Positions 13,640 through 25,945 of a stretch of 64,000 bases of DNA are shown one piece after another (within the stretch, counting starts at the first letter, position 1; each line of letters starts with the position of its first letter). This stretch comes from Rhyzopertha dominica. Its lineage: Eukaryota; Arthropoda; Insecta; Coleoptera; Bostrichidae. Under the pieces are notes generated by a model that saw only the letters and a program-made list of their open reading frames with translations, was not told the DNA's origin and ran no database searches. A program made the position numbers and the translations under genes. Location of the stretch: positions 62,894,911 to 62,958,910 of the forward strand of contig QCXZ01000137.1 in assembly GCA_025024175.1 (NCBI GenBank). The letters run 5' to 3'.

Positions 13640-14766
13640 GTAAGGTTGATAAGCTTCAATTGCTGCTGCGACAGTAACGTCTTCATCGCTTTCTTCTTGC
13701 TGGATATCTATAAATTGTTCTAAGAAAGGTGCACGAGTGGTCTCCTCATTGATATCATAAGAATCTTCATCTATGCATTTGATTCAACATTGTAGCAAAA
13801 CTGGCTTTGACAATTGATACATACTGGTGAAAAAAATAATCTTACTTTTTACAGCCATAGTTTGCACTACAAAAGTGGTTAACCCCAGATGATAGTTGTA
13901 GTCTTTTATTGTTCCGTGTATTTTCTACGGAACTTAATATAAATAATTCTTTTTGAAGCTCCATATGTAGCAAGAAGAAAGCGAATCTCGATTGTGATGA
14001 TGACTTGTGCAGAAAAGTCAATTGGTGCAGGCGCGCATATTAGTATTTTCGGTGTTTGAAATGGTGATATCTCAGGAACGGTGATGCTTTAAAAAAATTT
14101 ATATAATCTTCAATAAGTAGCACTAGCGCTTTCGGTAATCCTGTAGGTCTATTGCCACATTTATAGTTGTTGTCTTTAGGTGCATTCTGACTGGTAATTA
14201 GGGAATGCTGCACCTTGCGTAATCGGACCCTTGCACACCAAGAAAAGCATTCTGACATACTTGAATTTTGATTGCTACATTATCATTCTTCATGCGAAGT
14301 TTATAAAGAAAACGAAACATGTGCATATTTATTAGTGGCATAATTCTTCTTATGAGGGGTCAGTTTCAGTTCAGCGATTTACGTTGTTTTATGTTGATGC
14401 TAACAACTATCAGACCTGAAGGATACGATTCGTGAGGGTTTTTGTCAATTTATAAAAAANGGAAATATANCTTTNGTTTGGTCTGAGTTAACATTCAAGA
14501 AACACTTGTATCTTGTTCAATCAGTTTAGCCAATATGTTATTCCACCATGACTTACATGCTCAAGTCCAGCTGCTTTAAGTTTGTTAATTTCTTCTTCTC
14601 TTCTTTCTTTAATGTTTCTTTTATTCTGCCATTCATAAGTATCAATAGCTGATATATACAATTCTACTTCAGAGAGGCATGGAATGAGGACATCTGGCCA
14701 ACCGTTTACGAAAAAATGCAAAAAGGCGATGCTTTTGACCCTTGGCCTTAAATAAATTTTTAGCAA
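13640..14766 (-). pseudogene. Unidentified coding-like fragments
   Basis: Minus-strand pieces in different frames look more protein-like than the surrounding sequence but I do not recognise them. 14766-14521 reads an 81-codon frame ending GLEHVSHGGITYWLN. 14258-14040 contains CGNRPTGLPKALVLLIEDYI and LRYHHFKHRKY. About 13940-13880 reads MELQKELFILSSVENTRNN. About 13770-13645 reads TTRAPFLEQFIDIQQEESDE and stops after EAYQPYRL. Frame changes, stops and ambiguous bases (14460-14475) separate them. They could be a decayed transposon ORF or a decayed host gene. The shared strand and order are the only link, so treat this as a lead. Confidence 0.25.
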
Positions 14767-15337
14767 ACGTAGGATCGGTCGGAATTTATGACATTTTATC
14801 TATTTTGACTAGCAAACAAAGCTTGGAGGCTATAACGATAAACGAAAAGATGTAGATAGCATTACAACCATATATGAATATAAAATTAGCAAATTATTTA
14901 CAAAACTGCGTGTATATTACTAGTTGTGTTGTTTATATTCTGGTGTTCAGGATAAATATCAACAGCTTCTTTTGTACAGTCCAGTCCTAGATCACATTAT
15001 AAAAAGGTTAGTGGAGTACAAAAAGTATAATTTGCATGCGTTATTTGTTCTAACAGTACATTTTACACATCTGAGCTCTATGTAAAATAACTTGGTGAAC
15101 TTCATGTCCTTAATACGACGTTAAGTAAACGTATTTTTTCTTAAATCTACACAAAACGCACAGGCCTACATTTCACTATCCATTACACACTAATTCCATC
15201 ACTAATGAGTAGATTCGGTAAAGCGACCACCATGAAAGCATCAGAACAGACAAATCGGCCACCGACCAATGAGGGACGTTTTGGGCTTCGACCCGAAGCG
15301 TCAATTATTACATCCGTCGCCACAGGAACATGCACTA
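14767..15337. other. No gene seen
   Basis: AT-rich to about 15180, then a GC-richer island that continues to about 15700. Overlapping frames of 60-90 codons on both strands in 15183-15455 carry no motif I know. Confidence 0.5.
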
Positions 15338-15601
15338 TTAAAGTTTCCATTTTATCGGATAGGTGTACGTGGTTGAACAGACGAAAGTAATTGATGAGGG
15401 TTTGGAAGGCCAGCCAGAGGGACATTTGAGAGCCAGAGCGATATGTAGCGCCCACCTAAACGCGTATGTTGTTACCATGCAATCNCGCTGAGTGGTGGTC
15501 GGGTCGAGGGTCAGCTTGGCCTGCAGCTGCACCACAAAGAAGGGCATTCGGGCCGACCTGCCATTGTTTCCTCGTGGAAACGTGTACTGGTTTTCCTGTT
15601 T
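15338..15601 (-). CDS. Weak candidate exon
   Basis: On the minus strand a frame opens directly after a pyrimidine-rich TTCTGTAG, which could be a splice acceptor, and runs to a TAA at 15338. Its first part reads FPRGNNGRSARMPFF, then VVQLQAKLTLDPTTTQ, with C/G-rich third positions (CTG CAG GCC AAG CTG ACC CTC GAC), unlike the neighbouring DNA. One ambiguous base lies at 15485. A possible donor (ATG|GTAACA) lies about 15470. I do not recognise the protein. Both strands are open here, which weakens the case; it could be a GC-rich non-coding island. Confidence 0.22.
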   Translation of the reverse strand, partial: KQENQYTFPRGNNGRSARMPFFVVQLQAKLTLDPTTTQXDCMVTTYAFRWALHIALALKCPSGWPSKPSSITFVCSTTYTYPIKWKL

Positions 15602-18600
15602 CTACAGAAGACGGCTGCGCTGATTCGGTGCACCGACCTCTAGAGTGAAATCGCGAAAGCTTTCCTGTTACCGGCGTCCGCCTTACATTGTTCAAGATAA
15701 TAGTGGTTTAGCAACTGTACACCTGCTGATCCTCTCTCCTTCGAGAACAATGTTTTTTTCTGTACAGTCAGCATCGCGCGTAAACTCATTTGTACTTTTG
15801 TCTCAAGAACGCAAGGTTTTGCAAACTTATTCTGCAACGAATTTAAAATTCTCCTTGTCTCTTCAACAATAAGTTCCTCTGCTTCAGTTGGACTGAGCTA
15901 AGAGGATCAAACAATCAATTGGTCCAGAAACAACGTAATGGGCCAATAAAGCATTACTTCGTAAATAACTGATATTCGAGGCGGACTAGTAATCCCTCTG
16001 TCTCTCCTCTGCTTTTAGATAAGATGGAAAAGCTTCTTTCGTGTTCTCGTTAAAGCGCCGTAACGTGCATCTTGTTGAATTCACTGCCAAGCAAACAGAA
16101 TGGCATGGACACAGATGGAAAATTTGCTGATCTAATAAGCTGTATACAAGCTTGCATTTTTGCTTCTTCATGAACTATAATAAAACAGCTGCCTCTAGAA
16201 ATCATTGGCAGTAGTTGGTTTAGATATACAGTTAGCCTCAACTTTTACTTTTAGCATTAGCGCCATCACTTTGACACCTCTAAACGACTCTTTTTCTTCA
16301 AATAATATTGTAGCACTGTTTACCCTCATTTATTATTTTATGAATGCTAAATACAAATGTCAGTATCAGGAAGTTAAGTGTATAAGTTGTTCTCCCAGTT
16401 TACCCCCAGCATCAGTAAATATCGTGTAATTCAGAATAACTTTGTGCCTTAGATTTAATTGATGGAGATTAGGATGAAAGCCTATTTTGTTGTATAGCTT
16501 GAAAAGCTTTTTTGAGCTAAAATAGGCCTTGTTCGGCTCCTTGTGAGATAGGAATGTTATCAAATCCTTAATATCTGTATATTATTTGTTTGCAAACGTG
16601 TGCGATTATGATATGTAATGGTTTTGTATAGTTTTCAATGAAAAACCGAGGGCGCTCCATTAAATAAATTATTTCGATGTATTTCGGTTACGAGTACAGA
16701 ATCCCTCTACAGGCTAATTTTTGCCATAATGAGATCTTTTTTTTGGTACTATACAATTATTATTCTACGTCTCTATGTGACTTTACAGTTGGCTACTATA
16801 ATTACAGACAAATGTGTATTAATATTTAATAAATCTTGAATGATCTAAACTTTATAGAACGATTTTGTGTAAGTGCACACTTAACTATATTCAGGTTCTG
16901 CGCGATTTAAATTATAGTTTTAATCGGTGACTTCAATCAGATGATTTAAATTTAAAAAAAAGTGCAAATAACAAATAGAACAAAAACATTTTTGTAGGAT
17001 AAAAACGTTTTCTTTTAAGCTGCGGAAGAATTAGCACCGACTTTCATTACAATATTTGTAAACGAACACCAACTTTCCTGCTTTCTAGATTCCTAATTTA
17101 TTCCGTCAACTAAGATGATCTTTCACTGAAGCTTAATAAGATACACAAAATTACTACAGTATAGGAAAAAGTTTCATGATTTTAAAGTTATAAGAAACTA
17201 ACACTACATTTTATACCTTTAGATAACATAACCGCTAAAAAAGAGTTTTATAATGACTAGTACTGGTCCAGGATTTTGGTATTTTCTTGCACTGTACTTA
17301 ACGCTGAATCTTTTGCTTCAGTAGTTAACTTGCTTTTAGTTGCATTTAGAATGTAAGCAATAAAGGGCTTAAGGGCTTGCTTATATAGTTTTTGACGTAG
17401 GCACGTCTTACACCGCAATTTGGGGATACATTATGTGAAAATGATTATCAGGTCATCTAGCGGTGGCACGCTGGCATGTCTCAATTTTGAGAAATCGTTA
17501 TTCTGTCAACCCTAGACTTGTATAACCCATATATATTTTGAGGCTAGTCCTCAAAATGCAAAATACATAAATATGTAGGTAAATGTAGTACATCGAAAAT
17601 ATTTCTTTTAAAAACTGCAATAAAAATAGTGTGTAATAAAAATCGAAAATTTTTGGATTTTTTAAATAAAATTCGCCGATTTTAACACGCTTTATTTAAG
17701 TATTTTTATAGATATTAAAAAATTCATAGTCACAAATTTTCTGGATAATCTGTATGGAGTTAAGATCCTACATGAGGCTGTAAATCTGTATGTGGCCAGC
17801 GGAAATTATTTTATACTTTTTAGTCCAATTTAAGAACGTGGTAAATTACAAATAATCTTGTATTTGAATAATTATTTGTTTTTTACTAACAAGTCTGCTG
17901 AAAAATCATAATATTTGAATTCTTAGTCAGAAGATTTGTAAATTTTGATATCGTTAGAGTAACAATCAAAATTTTACGGCTTTAAAATTAAATCGAAGAT
18001 AATTAAAAGTTTATACGTACTTATCCGATAAACAATGTTGGTCCCAAGATAGAATGCGCTTTTTTCTTGGAACACCACTGCGGATTTATAAAGACCGGTA
18101 TATCTATAATTTTGATGAAATCAAGTTATAGCTGTCCCCTGCTTTTAAACCTGACTGATTACAGTAGACTAATTAATCGGTCGCCAAACCTTTCAGCTCG
18201 ACTAATACGCTAATTTTCGCTCTGATGTTACCAGCTAAAGATGAAGTGGTTAAGAATCAAAAATGTAGCAAATGCATTATTATGGGTAATAGTCACGGTA
18301 CACGCATTTTAATCATGTTTATTTTGATTTTTTCTATACCCAATGCTTTAGTTCTGATTGCCAATGGTGCGCAATGTTTCAACGTAACACTTCGCCTGAT
18401 ATCTCTCAGACGATAAAATGTCTGCACATTTCATTAGTATTCGCAGGATTATCAAGAATTAAAAAAATATCCTACGAATTTAATTTTTAAAAATAATATG
18501 TGATATAGTCGCACTTTGGGGTTTAGGGTGCGCCCTGTTTGCTTTGCCGAAGATTAGTACCTGAAACAGAACTTGGGACAAGCACAGGAGTGATACGACT

Positions 18601-19251
18601 TAGGTCGCTTTAACATAACGANTTATTCAGAATATAAAAATAAATCTCGAAACAAACACAGGTACATTATAGTAAGTAATAAAACATTAATAAAGACAAA
18701 AGTGTTTGGGCAAAGATTTTTGGAACTTACATTGTTGCTTAGGGATCAGCTTCTTCCTGGGGGTCTTCGAGTCTAATTATTAGACTAATTTATGATTGAT
18801 TATTTTCACTATTTATACTAGAATAAGCGCATACGTCACATAAATCGTACGACGTGTAAACTGCTGAACTAGCGCATAATCCGCCATTTACGGGAAGTGC
18901 ATTGAACATAAAAATGCCGATACTGACTTTAACGATGAAATGAATTTAGAATTCTAGTTGAATTGAATAGAGATAAATTTGGAAGATATTCTCCGTTTGA
19001 CAATATAGGCTTGAATCTGTCTGACATTCCCTGCACTCCTGAATAATACAGGGTTTCTATAAATGATTGAAGCATCCAGGACCCTTATGGAAATTATCGA
19101 TTAAATCAATTTGCCGCTTCTCAGAAAAGTGACGTATACTTTTCATCTGTCTATTTTTGAATTATTTTATATATTTTAATATGAGATAACGCCTGGGAGT
19201 GTGTATTTTCAACATATTCTGTAGTGTTTTGTGGGATAATAAACTTTAAGG
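15602..19251. other. No gene seen
   Basis: After the GC-richer island ends near 15700 the sequence is AT-rich. Frames are below 75 codons and lack motifs. An ambiguous base lies near 18622. Confidence 0.55.
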
Positions 19252-19876
19252 TTGCAGAAAGCTTACATTTCAGAGCTGTGGTGTGACATTGATCTGCAAC
19301 CTTCAACTACTATCGCCGTGCATATAGTAGCTTGGCAACGGTTACAAAAAGGCGGCACAAAGAATTTAGAAATCCTTAAATATAACAATGGGAACGAGTT
19401 TGATTGTATGAAGGGTAATAAAGCTTTAGAGGCTAATATGCTTAGCAACTTTGTAGTAGCTATTTTGCAAAACATACAACTACTAATACACAGTTGCGCT
19501 GTTAACAGAAGACGCCTTTTGCGTGTTAGCGGCACCTCCATAAACAAACTTGGAAGAGGTGTAACGCAGGGCGGCCGTGTGCGCGTCTGTTGGCGACATG
19601 AATGCGGCCGATCATCAGGTGAAACGGACCGCCACACCCGCTGGATCACAAAAGCTTTGTGGCAACCGCATCCATGGCAACAGTTGCACAAAGAGAGGAC
19701 ATGTCACCGGCAACCACTCTGANCGACGCCTCTGTGTTGGTCGCACTCAAACAGACAAAAAACTTTCGCATTTCTGTATGGTGAATGTGATACCTACTAC
19801 ACATGCACCCTTTTTACGCTGGGTAACCTCACTGATGAAAAACAGAACGGTGGCGTCCAGGAAACAATTTTTTTAA
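19252..19876. other. GC-rich island, overlapping frames on both strands
   Basis: Frames of 156 codons (plus, 19252-19722) and 142 codons (minus, 19263-19691) overlap almost completely, with a third (plus, 19577-19876). None shows a domain or motif I can name, and mutual openness on both strands is typical of a stop-poor CpG-rich patch rather than a gene. The core, 19500-19720, is clearly richer in GC than its flanks. It could be a conserved non-coding element or an unrecognised exon. Confidence 0.3.
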
Positions 19877-21234
19877 ATAAATACAAACTGCTATAGATAA
19901 GACTGGCCGACAAAAAAATTGTACTTGTAATATAAAGCTCAGTAGCGTATTTTAATATAATGAACCTATCTAAACCTGAAAAAGGTTCAAAAAAAGTTGT
20001 TAACCCCAGTATGTAGGCTATATCTAATTTATATTAAGTTGACATTTAAGAAAGAAGCAGACATCAAAAATATTTGTTTGAAATACACATTTCTATTTTA
20101 GCTCATTTTCCACTTGATTTACGTTTTCAGCACTTTAATGCAGTTATGGGCGCGTAGAATACGCCATGTAGATTATTCTATTATCTACGTGTAAACTTGT
20201 AATATTTTACCTCGAAAGTCTGCTGTAGAAAATATCATTGCATAGATAAGCAGAGATATTGAAACATTTAGTTTTCTAATAGTGTTTATCATCAGTACTG
20301 TTCAAAACGCCTGAAATGTGAATACTATTTTGTATTTTATTACTATTTTTATTCATTGTTACATAAACAAAATACTACCACGAGGGTGAATGCTTTCAGC
20401 GTCCATAATATAAGATAATATTTTGTCGGATAGATCGCTGTCTCTTAAAAACACTGACAAAAAGTTAATAGTCTGACGTTTCGATTACACCTCTAATCTT
20501 TGTCAAAGACGAAGAACCTCAAAATTTGCCTGGCACAAGTTCAAACAAAATTTTGTAATTAAATTAATAGACGTCTAAACAATTGTTTGGGTAATCGTGC
20601 ATACGTTAAAGACCAGACCAGACTAAGCAGGACAAGGGTGTTGTCATAAGCACTTTGGAATGGATTCCTCCATGACTGGACACAGTGATTATATTGTCTT
20701 TCTTCTTTATAAAATGATATAGACCGGCAATTTCATACGCCACCCTTGTTTTTTTGTAGCAACCTTTCTAATCGCTGGTCAGTTTTATTGTGCTATATTG
20801 ACAGGGTATATAAGCACTTCTATTTGTTGATCTAGGCACATTGATCTAAAACAGCAAGGAGCAAGTGGTAGTTTCTTTGGAGAAATATCAACACGCGTGC
20901 GGTTTCGAATTCAATAGCATGTAAAAATAGGCTTCTTTGGAATATACCTAATATAGTCATCGAAGGAAAGACTTCGACACTCATGCTTTCTGTTTTACAT
21001 CGTAAAGAACACCGCTTGATTGTCATGATGTCTTGCTAAAATATGTTATATAAGTTTGTAATATAGGTATTTATTAAACTTTAAACATTTTAATGAACTT
21101 GACACATGTAGAAGCCAACAAGACAGACAAATTCGAACAAAATAATTTACGCTTAGGTATAGCGTGTAACTGATACATATTAGCCATAATACACTCGTCT
21201 TACATTTTCTCGTCAAAATCTACGCCAAAGTGCT
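19877..21234. other. No gene seen apart from the motif above
   Basis: AT-rich, with frames of at most 64 codons and nothing recognisable. Confidence 0.55.
20443..20530 (-). repeat. Possible Penelope-like/ribozyme-derived motif
   Basis: On the minus strand TTTGACAAAGATTAGAGG is followed by TGTAATCGAAACGTCAGAC. GATTA/TAATC can form a 5-bp stem immediately followed by GAAAC, the layout of stem II plus the GAAA core strand of hammerhead motifs found in Penelope-like elements. The other core strand (CTGATGA) is not intact (TTTGACAAA). No Penelope reverse transcriptase is visible nearby. Suggestive only. Confidence 0.2.
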
Positions 21235-21480
21235 TTATCTGCGTCTAATGGCAGATGTCAGTCACATTCATAGCTCGAGAACAGCTCAAGGGATTGTCCC
21301 TGTTGATGGCGCGTTGTATAGGTTTTACCCTAACGTTGACCAACATGTACTTGTCTCCCTGGAAATCTACCCCTGGGACCCGCTTATTTTTTTAATATCT
21401 CGAAATGATCGGATTCATTGAACATTGTATTTTTTTTCGTTCTATGAGTAATGTTTCTTCTAAATGAAATTAAATACATC
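21235..21480 (+). repeat. Dispersed repeat, shared with 49730-49900
   Basis: The words GTCACATTCATA, then CAAG..AACTGCTC-like text, GTTGATGGC and later AAATTAAATACATC and GGTCTCTTTC occur here in the same order as at about 49736-49890. The two stretches are diverged but clearly related. No open frame with a known motif is present. Probably a fragment of an unnamed mobile element. Confidence 0.55.
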
Positions 21481-22816
21481 CCGATGGTGCGATAAGGTCT
21501 CTTTCTTTGCAGTAGTTTCTTTGATCTTGTTTTTTATGAAGGGTCACATCTTCTCCCTTCAAAAACCTACAGTAATGTATGTCCATTGTTCTTATATCTT
21601 GACGGATTCATTCACACTGCCTGTCGCTGATCCTAACCAGCAACTTAGAAAGCTCTCAAATACCGAGTTTCAAAAATATTGTACTACTTTTACTAACCAT
21701 ACCTTCATGATTTAGTGAATCAAAAAATTTTGACTCTTGGGAAATACATGAATTAAGTGCTATATAATTTTAAATCATGCACCGACTCTACCTTAGTTGA
21801 TTTGTAACATAAGCTTTCTAAACGTAATCGTTATTTAGAGCTTCGTTATATAACAGTATAAAACTGATATTGTATAAAGCTTACTATGCTATAAAAAAGC
21901 GCATTTTAATTCTAATGAAAAGTTACAAAACTGTAACATTTATAACAGCCCTGAACAATCCATCTGTTAAAGTAAGGCACTACTTGCCCCCAAATAGATA
22001 ATCCGAGATCGTATCGAAATATTTTTGTAGAAATGGACATCACGACAACTTCTTAGAAAGGAAGTTTTATCTGGAGCTTATTACCTTATTATTTATCATG
22101 TTTCAAGAAAACATCGCCTGTTTTCGCTCGGAATATTTCCCCGAATAACGGACATTGATGGCTACTTGTATTTTTCCATGTTTCATCTGCTTTGGTTCAA
22201 GACTAAATACTAATGTAGGTACATATACTCGTTAATCTTCAATTAATCGCTGGAGATGATAATATTGCGTTTGGAAATTTAATTTAAATTCAGTTCAATC
22301 TAAAATTTATCCGATCATTTCCAGAATATTACAAATTGAAAAAATCTGGGGTCTACGGAATCATGTAAAACGGGAAGCTTTGTTTTCGGTCCGCGTGACT
22401 TTGTTTTCTGATCGTGTAATTATTTTGTACGTATCAATTAGGAATATTTTTTATTTAGGTCTTATAATAAAAAACACTCTGATACGAAGACGTACAGGGT
22501 GATAGTGGCTATATCTTAGAATCATGCGGTAAAATTTTGCGTCACCACACATGTATAGCTTACCAAAAATCGCTAATATCTCCGAAAAAACTAAACACAA
22601 CAGTGGTCTAAAATATTACCATTAGAATTCCTATTTACTAATTGTGTTTAAACACTTTTTGAAAATTGCTATGACAACGCCATCTAGTATAGTTATTGTA
22701 ATATTGTTATGATGTTTTGTACTATGTAAGTTTGTTGTTAACTGTTTAATATCATTTAATTTTTTAATATACATATAATACATATACGTTATCTTTAAGA
22801 TTTCTGCGAGTATAGC
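21481..22816. other. No gene seen
   Basis: AT-rich; one 83-codon frame at 21464-21715 has no motif and overlaps repeat sequence. ACAGGGTGATAGTGGC near 22495 resembles the ends of common insect short repeats but no second end was found. Confidence 0.5.
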
Positions 22817-23007
22817 ATGTGTTATTATTAACATACCTTTCAAGGTTTTCTCGCATAGGGTGTGAAAAGCTCCGTGCAGAGTCTGTTCCACGACGTTTCG
22901 ATGAATGATGAATGATATTTCATCGAAACGTCGTGGAACAGACTCTGCACGGAGCTTTTCACACCCTATGCGAGAAAACCTTGAAAGGTATGTTAATAAT
23001 AACACAT
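22817..23007. repeat. Perfect inverted repeat, 89-bp arms, 13-bp loop
   Basis: Arms 22817-22905 and 22919-23007 are exact reverse complements by eye, separated by 13 bases. The arm contains CGCATAGGGTGTGAAAAGCT and CCACGACGTTTCGATGAA. A transcript would fold into an 89-bp perfect duplex. The flanks beyond the arms differ; the right flank is a microsatellite. Such perfection means a recent inverted duplication, gene conversion between arms, or an assembly or cloning artefact. No known family is recognised, although CGACGTTTCGATGA resembles ends of some Penelope-like elements. Confidence 0.95.
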
Positions 23008-23090
23008 AATACATATACATATATACATACATATATACATACATATATACATACATATATACATACATATATACATACATATATACATAT
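23008..23090. repeat. Microsatellite, 12-bp period (ACATATATACAT)n
   Basis: About six units of a 12-bp ACATATATACAT pattern directly abut the right arm of the hairpin. It explains the long Met-Tyr-Val and Ile-His-Thr repeats in the frames crossing this area, which are not genes. Confidence 0.9.
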
Positions 23091-25321
23091 AATGTGCCTT
23101 ATATTTCATGTTTTTAACTTCACCTATTTGGCCATATTTAATAAAAAAAATAAAAAAAATACAAGATACAACCTTTGTCAAGCCTTAACTGANTACGCCG
23201 TATAGTATTATATAAGATAAGAGTAAAACTCACGCTATAACCTTAAACTGAACGAGATTATTAAATAACCTCAAAAGTGTTTTTATAGAACCCAGAGGAA
23301 CATACCCCAGTAGTGCTTTACTCCATTGCTAGCATCAGTATTAGAAGGATGGAAAGCTTTCGCTAGAAAACAAAATCCTCAAGAAACTCACCGTTAAATC
23401 CTGAATAACTGAATTGTCCACTAATAAATTATTAAAATAGAAACATACTATATAATATAAATTATTTTATATTTTTCCAATTAAAAACTTTGGCGCACCA
23501 CGTGGTTTTTATTTTTACGTTGCAAAAATAAATCTTTTCTATGATTTGTTAAAGTGTGTTTCTTATTTTGTATTTAAATACTTAATAGTTATATTAGGTT
23601 AAAGCCCGATTGGCACTTGGTAGAATACTTTTACTATTATTAGGAAAAAATAATAGTAAAATTTACATCTAACAGGGCCAAATCCGTGTACTTATAGTCT
23701 TTGCAGTTCATATATCCGGCTTAAATTTTAGCGTAGCCAAACAGTTAATATGTATTTCTTTTTCAGGTAAGTTAACCAATGACACCCACGAGAAATGACT
23801 TCCTTAATACGTAAGTAAATCAACATGGATGAATTAGTATCGACCCTCCCCCGCAAGTGACTGCCTGTGTATAATATTTACAGAGAAATTTTGTAGTGCA
23901 GATAAACGAGTTTGGGTAATATAAAATACTTTGATGAGTTTTTTATATCCTGAAATCCGCCCTGGGGGTACATACTCTCGTTATAATAAAAGCGACGTTA
24001 TCCTAAATCAATTACGCCTGAATAGTTTTATAGCGCCCATGGAGAATTTTAAACGGATTCTAATTATCGCAACCGTTGTGGCATTACACAGGGGATAATG
24101 GTAACACCAGTAATCAATTTGCTAATATGTACAAACGAATTGTTTTAAGCGTATAATTAAACAAAACATATTTACCTGATTTGGTTGTCGACAGTTTTTT
24201 ATACAAAAAAATGAATGTTAAGGGGCAGTATTTGAGAAGCTTTCTTTAAAGATGTCTCATCTTAAACCAGAAAAAAAGAATTTCTCTAAGAATGCTCAAT
24301 TTAAGCCGTAATTACAGAAAATTGCTTTATTAAATAAATCTTGTATGCCCTTTTTTTAAATACCACGTTACTCTCGGGCTAATATCATAGCACAAGGCAC
24401 GCGAATACATCATCAACTATTTACTGTACCTGTAGATAAAGAAAGCTCCCGTTTATGCATATTTTAGCAAAGTTGATGACATTTACAACCTCCGGAGGGG
24501 GGTTTACTTTCAAGGCCGTCAGATATCTTGTTGACGGGGCTTGATTCAGAGCGTTGAGGTATTAAATATGTATGAAGCACATACACGTAAAGATGAAATG
24601 TGTGGAACAGATACTATCGCTATCTCATTGTCGGTGTCATGGATGTATAACCTCGAATGTTCGTCTAAATGCTCGGGGGTTGCATGGGACATAATTTCGA
24701 TTATATTGAATTAGTGTTGAGTAATACGGCGTGCGGAATAACGTAATCTTTACACAGAAAGATAAACACCAACGCAGATTCTAATTTACTTTATGTAAAT
24801 ATTGGCCGTGTCGGATAAATTTACAGCAACCGACGCTCGAAGCACCAAGTTAGCGAACCGATGGTAGTAAAACGATAGGTAAAGTCATCTCAATCCAAGT
24901 ATATTTTAATACATCATCGTTTAGATTGCGGGGAGTCATTTCTTACTTCTTAGAAATTCTGTTATGCGTAACACTGGAACATGGATGAAAGCTCAAAGGC
25001 AACTTCAATATGGAAGCTGTCCAAAACAGAAATTATGCCCGCCACCACGCTGGGAACACACACAGTCAGCTGTATCTTTTCCATAAGACGCGTCAATCAG
25101 AATTTTAATGCATATACGTAAAGGGCAGTTCGATAAACTCTAGCAGTAAATAAAAATGTTTGATCTGAAGTGTCTTTTAAACTCTTAGCTCTTACATGTA
25201 CCGGTGCGAATAATTTTAATAACATCAACGTTTAACATGTTTACGATTGCATAAGAATATCGCTTTTGGAATAGAATAGTATATTACATTGTTGCAAGAA
25301 GCATATTATATATATTGAATA
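23091..25321. other. No gene seen
   Basis: AT-rich sequence without frames worth noting. Confidence 0.55.
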
Positions 25322-25382
25322 AATAAGCGTATCTGATATTTTCTTGCGTTTTGCAGGCATAAGATGAAATGAAAAAGCATTG

Positions 25383-25453
25383 GCCTTGACCGAAATTTGA
25401 ACTCGGGACCTTTTGAATACTAGTCAAACGCTCTATCACTGAGCTATCAGGGC
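25383..25453 (-). tRNA. tRNA-Thr-like sequence (left arm), probably a pseudogene or SINE head
   Basis: Folds as a near-complete cloverleaf: acceptor GCCCTGA with TCAAGGC (one mismatch), D stem GCTC/GAGC, anticodon stem TTTGA/TCAAA around loop CTAGTAT giving anticodon AGU (Thr), and T arm CCGAG-TTCAAAT-TTCGG. The A box TAGCTCAGTGA and B box GAGTTCAAATT are close to the pol III promoter consensus. It lies inside a mobile inverted repeat and its partner has drifted, so a working tRNA gene is unlikely though not excluded. Confidence 0.6.
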
Positions 25454-25874
25454 CCTATTCAGAATCGAGGTCAAGGCGGCATATATACATCAAAGTTAAT
25501 ATGTAATGCTGCTGAACGCCATCCAATACATGTGCAGCTGAATCGCTCGTCGCTCATTGTTGTTGAGCTTCAGAGCGTAATTCGCTGCGGTGGCCAGGTT
25601 ATGTCGACCAACAGCTGATTACAACCCAAATATATTATAATATTATGAAAGATAATTAATTATGGCCTGAATTTATTGTAAATGAGCATATGTGATATTT
25701 TCTTAGATTTTAGCAGTTGGTCGCCATAATCTGGCCACCGCAGCGAATTACGCTCTGAAGCTCAACAACAATGAGCGACGAGCGATTCAGCTGCACATGC
25801 GTTGGATGGCGTTCAGCAGCATTACATGTTAAATTTGATGTATATATGCCGCCTTGACCTCGATTCTGAATAGG

Positions 25875-25945
25875 GCCCTGATAGCTCAGCGGTAGAGCGC
25901 TTGACTGGTGTTCAAAAGGTCCCGAGTTCAAATCGCAGTCCAGGC
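25875..25945 (+). tRNA. tRNA-Thr-like sequence (right arm), degenerate
   Basis: This is the inverted partner of the left-arm tRNA-like sequence. The A box TAGCTCAGCGG matches the consensus exactly, and B box GAGTTCAAATC is good. The anticodon position reads GGU (also Thr). The T stem (CCGAG/CGCAG) and the acceptor carry several mismatches, so it is less foldable than the left copy. It is most likely a pol III promoter head of a repeat, not a functional tRNA. Confidence 0.5.

Noticed and set aside
19050..19090. ACAGGGTTTCTATAAATG as a transposon end
   Set aside because: It resembles common insect repeat ends, but no inverted partner or target duplication was found within a few kb.
19252..19876. 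156-codon plus and 142-codon minus frames as genes
   Set aside because: Almost complete antisense overlap and no recognisable motif; kept only as a GC-rich island.
22895..22935. Hammerhead ribozyme suggested by TGATGA ... TTCATC-GAAAC
   Set aside because: The base before TGATGA is A where the core requires C, and the apparent stem II is created by the perfect palindrome itself. Stems I and III could not be assigned.
22631..23205. Frames of 149, 97 and 62 codons with Met-Tyr-Val or Ile-His-Thr repeats
   Set aside because: They read through the perfect palindrome and the 12-bp microsatellite; the same hairpin sequence appears twice in opposite directions.
25383..25945. A pair of functional tRNA-Thr genes
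   Set aside because: They sit in a mobile inverted repeat, the right copy has several stem mismatches, and neither shows the context of a normal tRNA gene; called tRNA-like instead.
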